Under the pieces are notes generated by a model. The model worked only from the letters and a program-made list of their open reading frames with translations. It had not been told where the DNA came from and did not search any database. A stretch of DNA of 41,698 bases from a virus: positions 1 to 41,698 of IMG/VR virus record IMGVR_UViG_3300048927_000267. One strand, given 5' to 3'. Of this stretch, positions 40,797 through 41,698 are shown piece after piece. How positions within the stretch are numbered: the stretch's first letter is position 1; each line of letters begins with the position of its first letter. The translations under genes were made by a program, and so were the position numbers.

Positions 40797-41073
40797 CATC
40801 AACATCGAAACAACCGACGGGCAGCGACATCCCGACTGGGACTATACCCGATATGGCGGCGATCGCGATTTCGCCTCAGCCTTCCACGACCTCGATGTAG
40901 ATGAGTGGACCCCGAAAGGCTTCCCCTGGGAGGATGACAGGATCGTGTATCGTCCGAAGGATTTCGCCGCCTTTCGGGCGCTGGCCGCAAAAAGCGAGTG
41001 GCCGGAAAGATGGGCAAAGGCCGCCGATATCCTCGAGACGAACCCTGAATATTGGCTATATTTTTCGTACTGA
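40786..41073 (+). CDS. Small acidic protein after the integrase
   Basis: A 95-residue acidic protein, rich in Asp, Trp and Tyr (RHPDWDYTRYGGDRDFASAF, DVDEWTPKGFPWEDDRIVY). It overlaps the integrase end by 11 bases and so is likely co-translated with it. Small acidic proteins beside integrases can be directionality factors or DNA mimics, but nothing here proves either. Unknown. Confidence 0.6.
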   Translation: MGVNINIETTDGQRHPDWDYTRYGGDRDFASAFHDLDVDEWTPKGFPWEDDRIVYRPKDFAAFRALAAKSEWPERWAKAADILETNPEYWLYFSY

Positions 41074-41102
41074 ATTTCACCATCGGATCAGCAGGAGCAA
41101 GC

Positions 41103-41363
41103 ATGAGCGACCGGAAAAAAATTTTCGATGCCATGCGCGAGATGCGGGACGCTGCCTGGCGATCCGGCAGGACGCCGCGTCGCTGGGAGATCAATGGTGC
41201 GGGGCTGGACGAGCTAATGATGGATGAGCGCCTCACGGGCCGAGACATAAACGCCGGGCTGGTCGGCCAGCCATTTCTCGGGGCACCTATCGCCATGATG
41301 CCCACGCCAGGAAACGGCCCTATGGTTGAACTGATCGTTGACGAACTGCCGCCTCAAAGATAA
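41103..41363 (+). CDS. Last phage gene before attR, unknown
   Basis: An 86-residue protein (MSDRKKIFDAMREMRDAAWR, then GLDELMMDERLTGRDINAGL and a Pro-rich end). The front resembles a short HTH or helix pair. AGGAG lies five bases before the ATG at 41103. It is separated from the attachment arm by 24 bp. Function unknown. Confidence 0.6.
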   Translation: MSDRKKIFDAMREMRDAAWRSGRTPRRWEINGAGLDELMMDERLTGRDINAGLVGQPFLGAPIAMMPTPGNGPMVELIVDELPPQR

Positions 41364-41387
41364 GGGCGGCTTACTGACCGACGGGGC

Positions 41388-41421
41388 ATGTTGGAATTCC
41401 AACATTTCCCATGTTGGAACA
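41388..41421. promoter_or_regulatory. Right attachment arm with palindrome and repeat
   Basis: ATGTTGGAATTCCAACAT (41388-41405) is a perfect 18-bp palindrome, two inverted copies of the arm motif sharing an EcoRI-type centre. TGTTGGAACA follows at 41412-41421, a perfect inverse of the copies at 26637 and 26651. They lie 42-76 bp inside attR and match the left arm motifs at 171-207. Expected arm-type sites for integrase, with the binding protein unproven. Confidence 0.7.
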
Positions 41422-41462
41422 AATCGGCGGAAACGCGGATTTATCTAACAAAATCAACGGTT

Positions 41463-41500
41463 AGCGGGTGTAGCTCAATGGTAGAGCAGCAGCTTCCCAA
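41463..41500 (+). repeat. attR: attR core
   Basis: The right copy of the 38-bp direct repeat, identical to 90-127. It supplies the 5' half of the tRNA from the phage, joined to the host 3' half. The base before it (41462) and the bases after the CCCAA of the anticodon loop differ from attL, which fixes the core limits. Confidence 0.93.
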
Positions 41501-41537
41501 GCTGACGACGGGGGTTCGATTCCCCTCACCCGCTCCA
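41464..41537 (+). tRNA. tRNA-Gly (anticodon CCC)
   Basis: A 74-base cloverleaf with the acceptor stem GCGGGTG pairing with CACCCGC, D-arm GCTC/GAGC, anticodon loop TTCCCAA (anticodon CCC), T-loop TTCGATT, discriminator T and an encoded CCA end. The first pair of the anticodon stem looks like a G-A mismatch. It resembles E. coli tRNA-Gly(CCC). After integration its 5' half and upstream DNA are phage-derived, so its promoter must lie in phage DNA; a possible -10, TATCTA at 41442-41447, is the only candidate seen, without a good -35. Confidence 0.95.
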
Positions 41538-41552
41538 AATTCCTGAAATTCG

Positions 41553-41698
41553 CTATCCGACCTGACGCTTAGCCAATTTGCGCGCCAGCGTGCGGCGGTG
41601 CATGCCCAATCGGCGCGCGGCTTCGGAAATGTTGAAGTCGCTGTCCTTCAAAACCTCATGAATATGCTCCCATTCCAGCGTCTTGATAGATGTCGGAC
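41553..41698 (-). CDS. RegA/PrrA/ActR-type response regulator, C-terminal part
   Basis: The last 47 or so residues of a host gene that runs off the window. The visible part, [38 protein letters not shown], is the Fis-type HTH of the RegA/PrrA/ActR redox response regulators of alphaproteobacteria. These activate respiratory, nitrogen and (in phototrophs) photosynthesis genes with a partner sensor kinase. It converges with the tRNA and ends 15 bp beyond it. Only the DNA-binding end can be judged here. Confidence 0.85.
   Translation of the reverse strand, partial: PTSIKTLEWEHIHEVLKDSDFNISEAARRLGMHRRTLARKLAKRQVG

Larger units (their letters stand above)
90..41500. mobile_element. Complete T7-like temperate prophage in tRNA-Gly(CCC)
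   Basis: The element is bounded by a 38-bp direct repeat (90-127 and 41463-41500) and carries a tyrosine integrase next to the right end. It has an immunity region, replication genes, both terminase subunits, a full virion set and a lysis cassette. No obvious gene decay is seen: the late genes overlap by a few bases throughout and the key catalytic motifs are present. Particle type is inferred as a short-tailed podovirus from tail tubular A and B, the T7-type portal and the internal virion proteins; no tape-measure or sheath gene is seen. The element looks intact and potentially inducible. Confidence 0.93.

Overview
The window holds a complete prophage of about 41.4 kb (90-41500) in the chromosome of an alphaproteobacterium, most likely a sphingomonad. 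The evidence for the host is a GapR-like gene inside the phage, a RegA/PrrA/ActR-type response-regulator C-terminus just outside the right end, high GC content, and gene families typical of sphingomonad and rhizobial phages. The prophage sits in a tRNA-Gly(CCC) gene. A 38-bp block covering the 5' half of the tRNA is present at both ends. Only the right copy (41464-41537) is a whole tRNA; the left copy (from 90) breaks off in the anticodon loop.

Layout from left to right. At 261-872 one rightward gene faces inward from attL. From 829 to 25.7 kb a long leftward late operon runs with 1-11 bp overlaps or short gaps. In transcription order it holds small and large terminase, a small protein, a RyR-domain protein, portal, a Bbp19-like protein, scaffold, major capsid, small structural proteins, tail tubular A and B, gp13-, gp14-, gp15- and gp16-like virion proteins, another internal virion protein, a beta-helix tailspike and the lysis cassette. 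Portal to tail fibre follows the order of T7 genes 8-17, but no phage RNA polymerase or DNA polymerase is present. A BRO-N antirepressor and a divergent membrane-protein gene (8.6-9.9 kb) interrupt the virion genes as a moron-like cassette.

Between the small terminase and the replication genes lies a 1.27-kb stretch (26263-27537) without a credible gene. It carries the most unusual element here: twelve GGTTCT/AGAACC sites at 26922-27167, placed with exact mirror symmetry around 27044/27045, with a Z-DNA-prone alternating purine-pyrimidine tract at the centre. Leftward replication genes follow (AAA+ helicase-like, zinc-finger peptide, HTH-like protein, Toprim primase, small peptides; 27.5-31.5 kb).

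The immunity region is at 32.1-33.4 kb. Two divergent HTH regulators flank a palindromic operator. The rightward regulator is followed by a membrane and a secreted protein, and then by a second promoter with the same operator palindrome. That second promoter heads the rightward early operon (33.5-39.4 kb): many small proteins, a GapR homologue, a DnaJ-type zinc-finger protein, a DHH phosphoesterase and cysteine-rich proteins. The integrase (39414-40796) and two small genes end at the right attachment arm.

Proposed working: the HTH repressor holds both operators in the lysogen. On induction the rightward operon supplies early functions, and the leftward replication and late operons copy and package DNA and build a T7-like short-tailed particle. 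The integrase acts on att sites flanked by TGTTCCAACA-type motifs. Two more copies of that motif lie beside the mirrored array. Functional statements are from motif reading and gene context only; no database search was possible.
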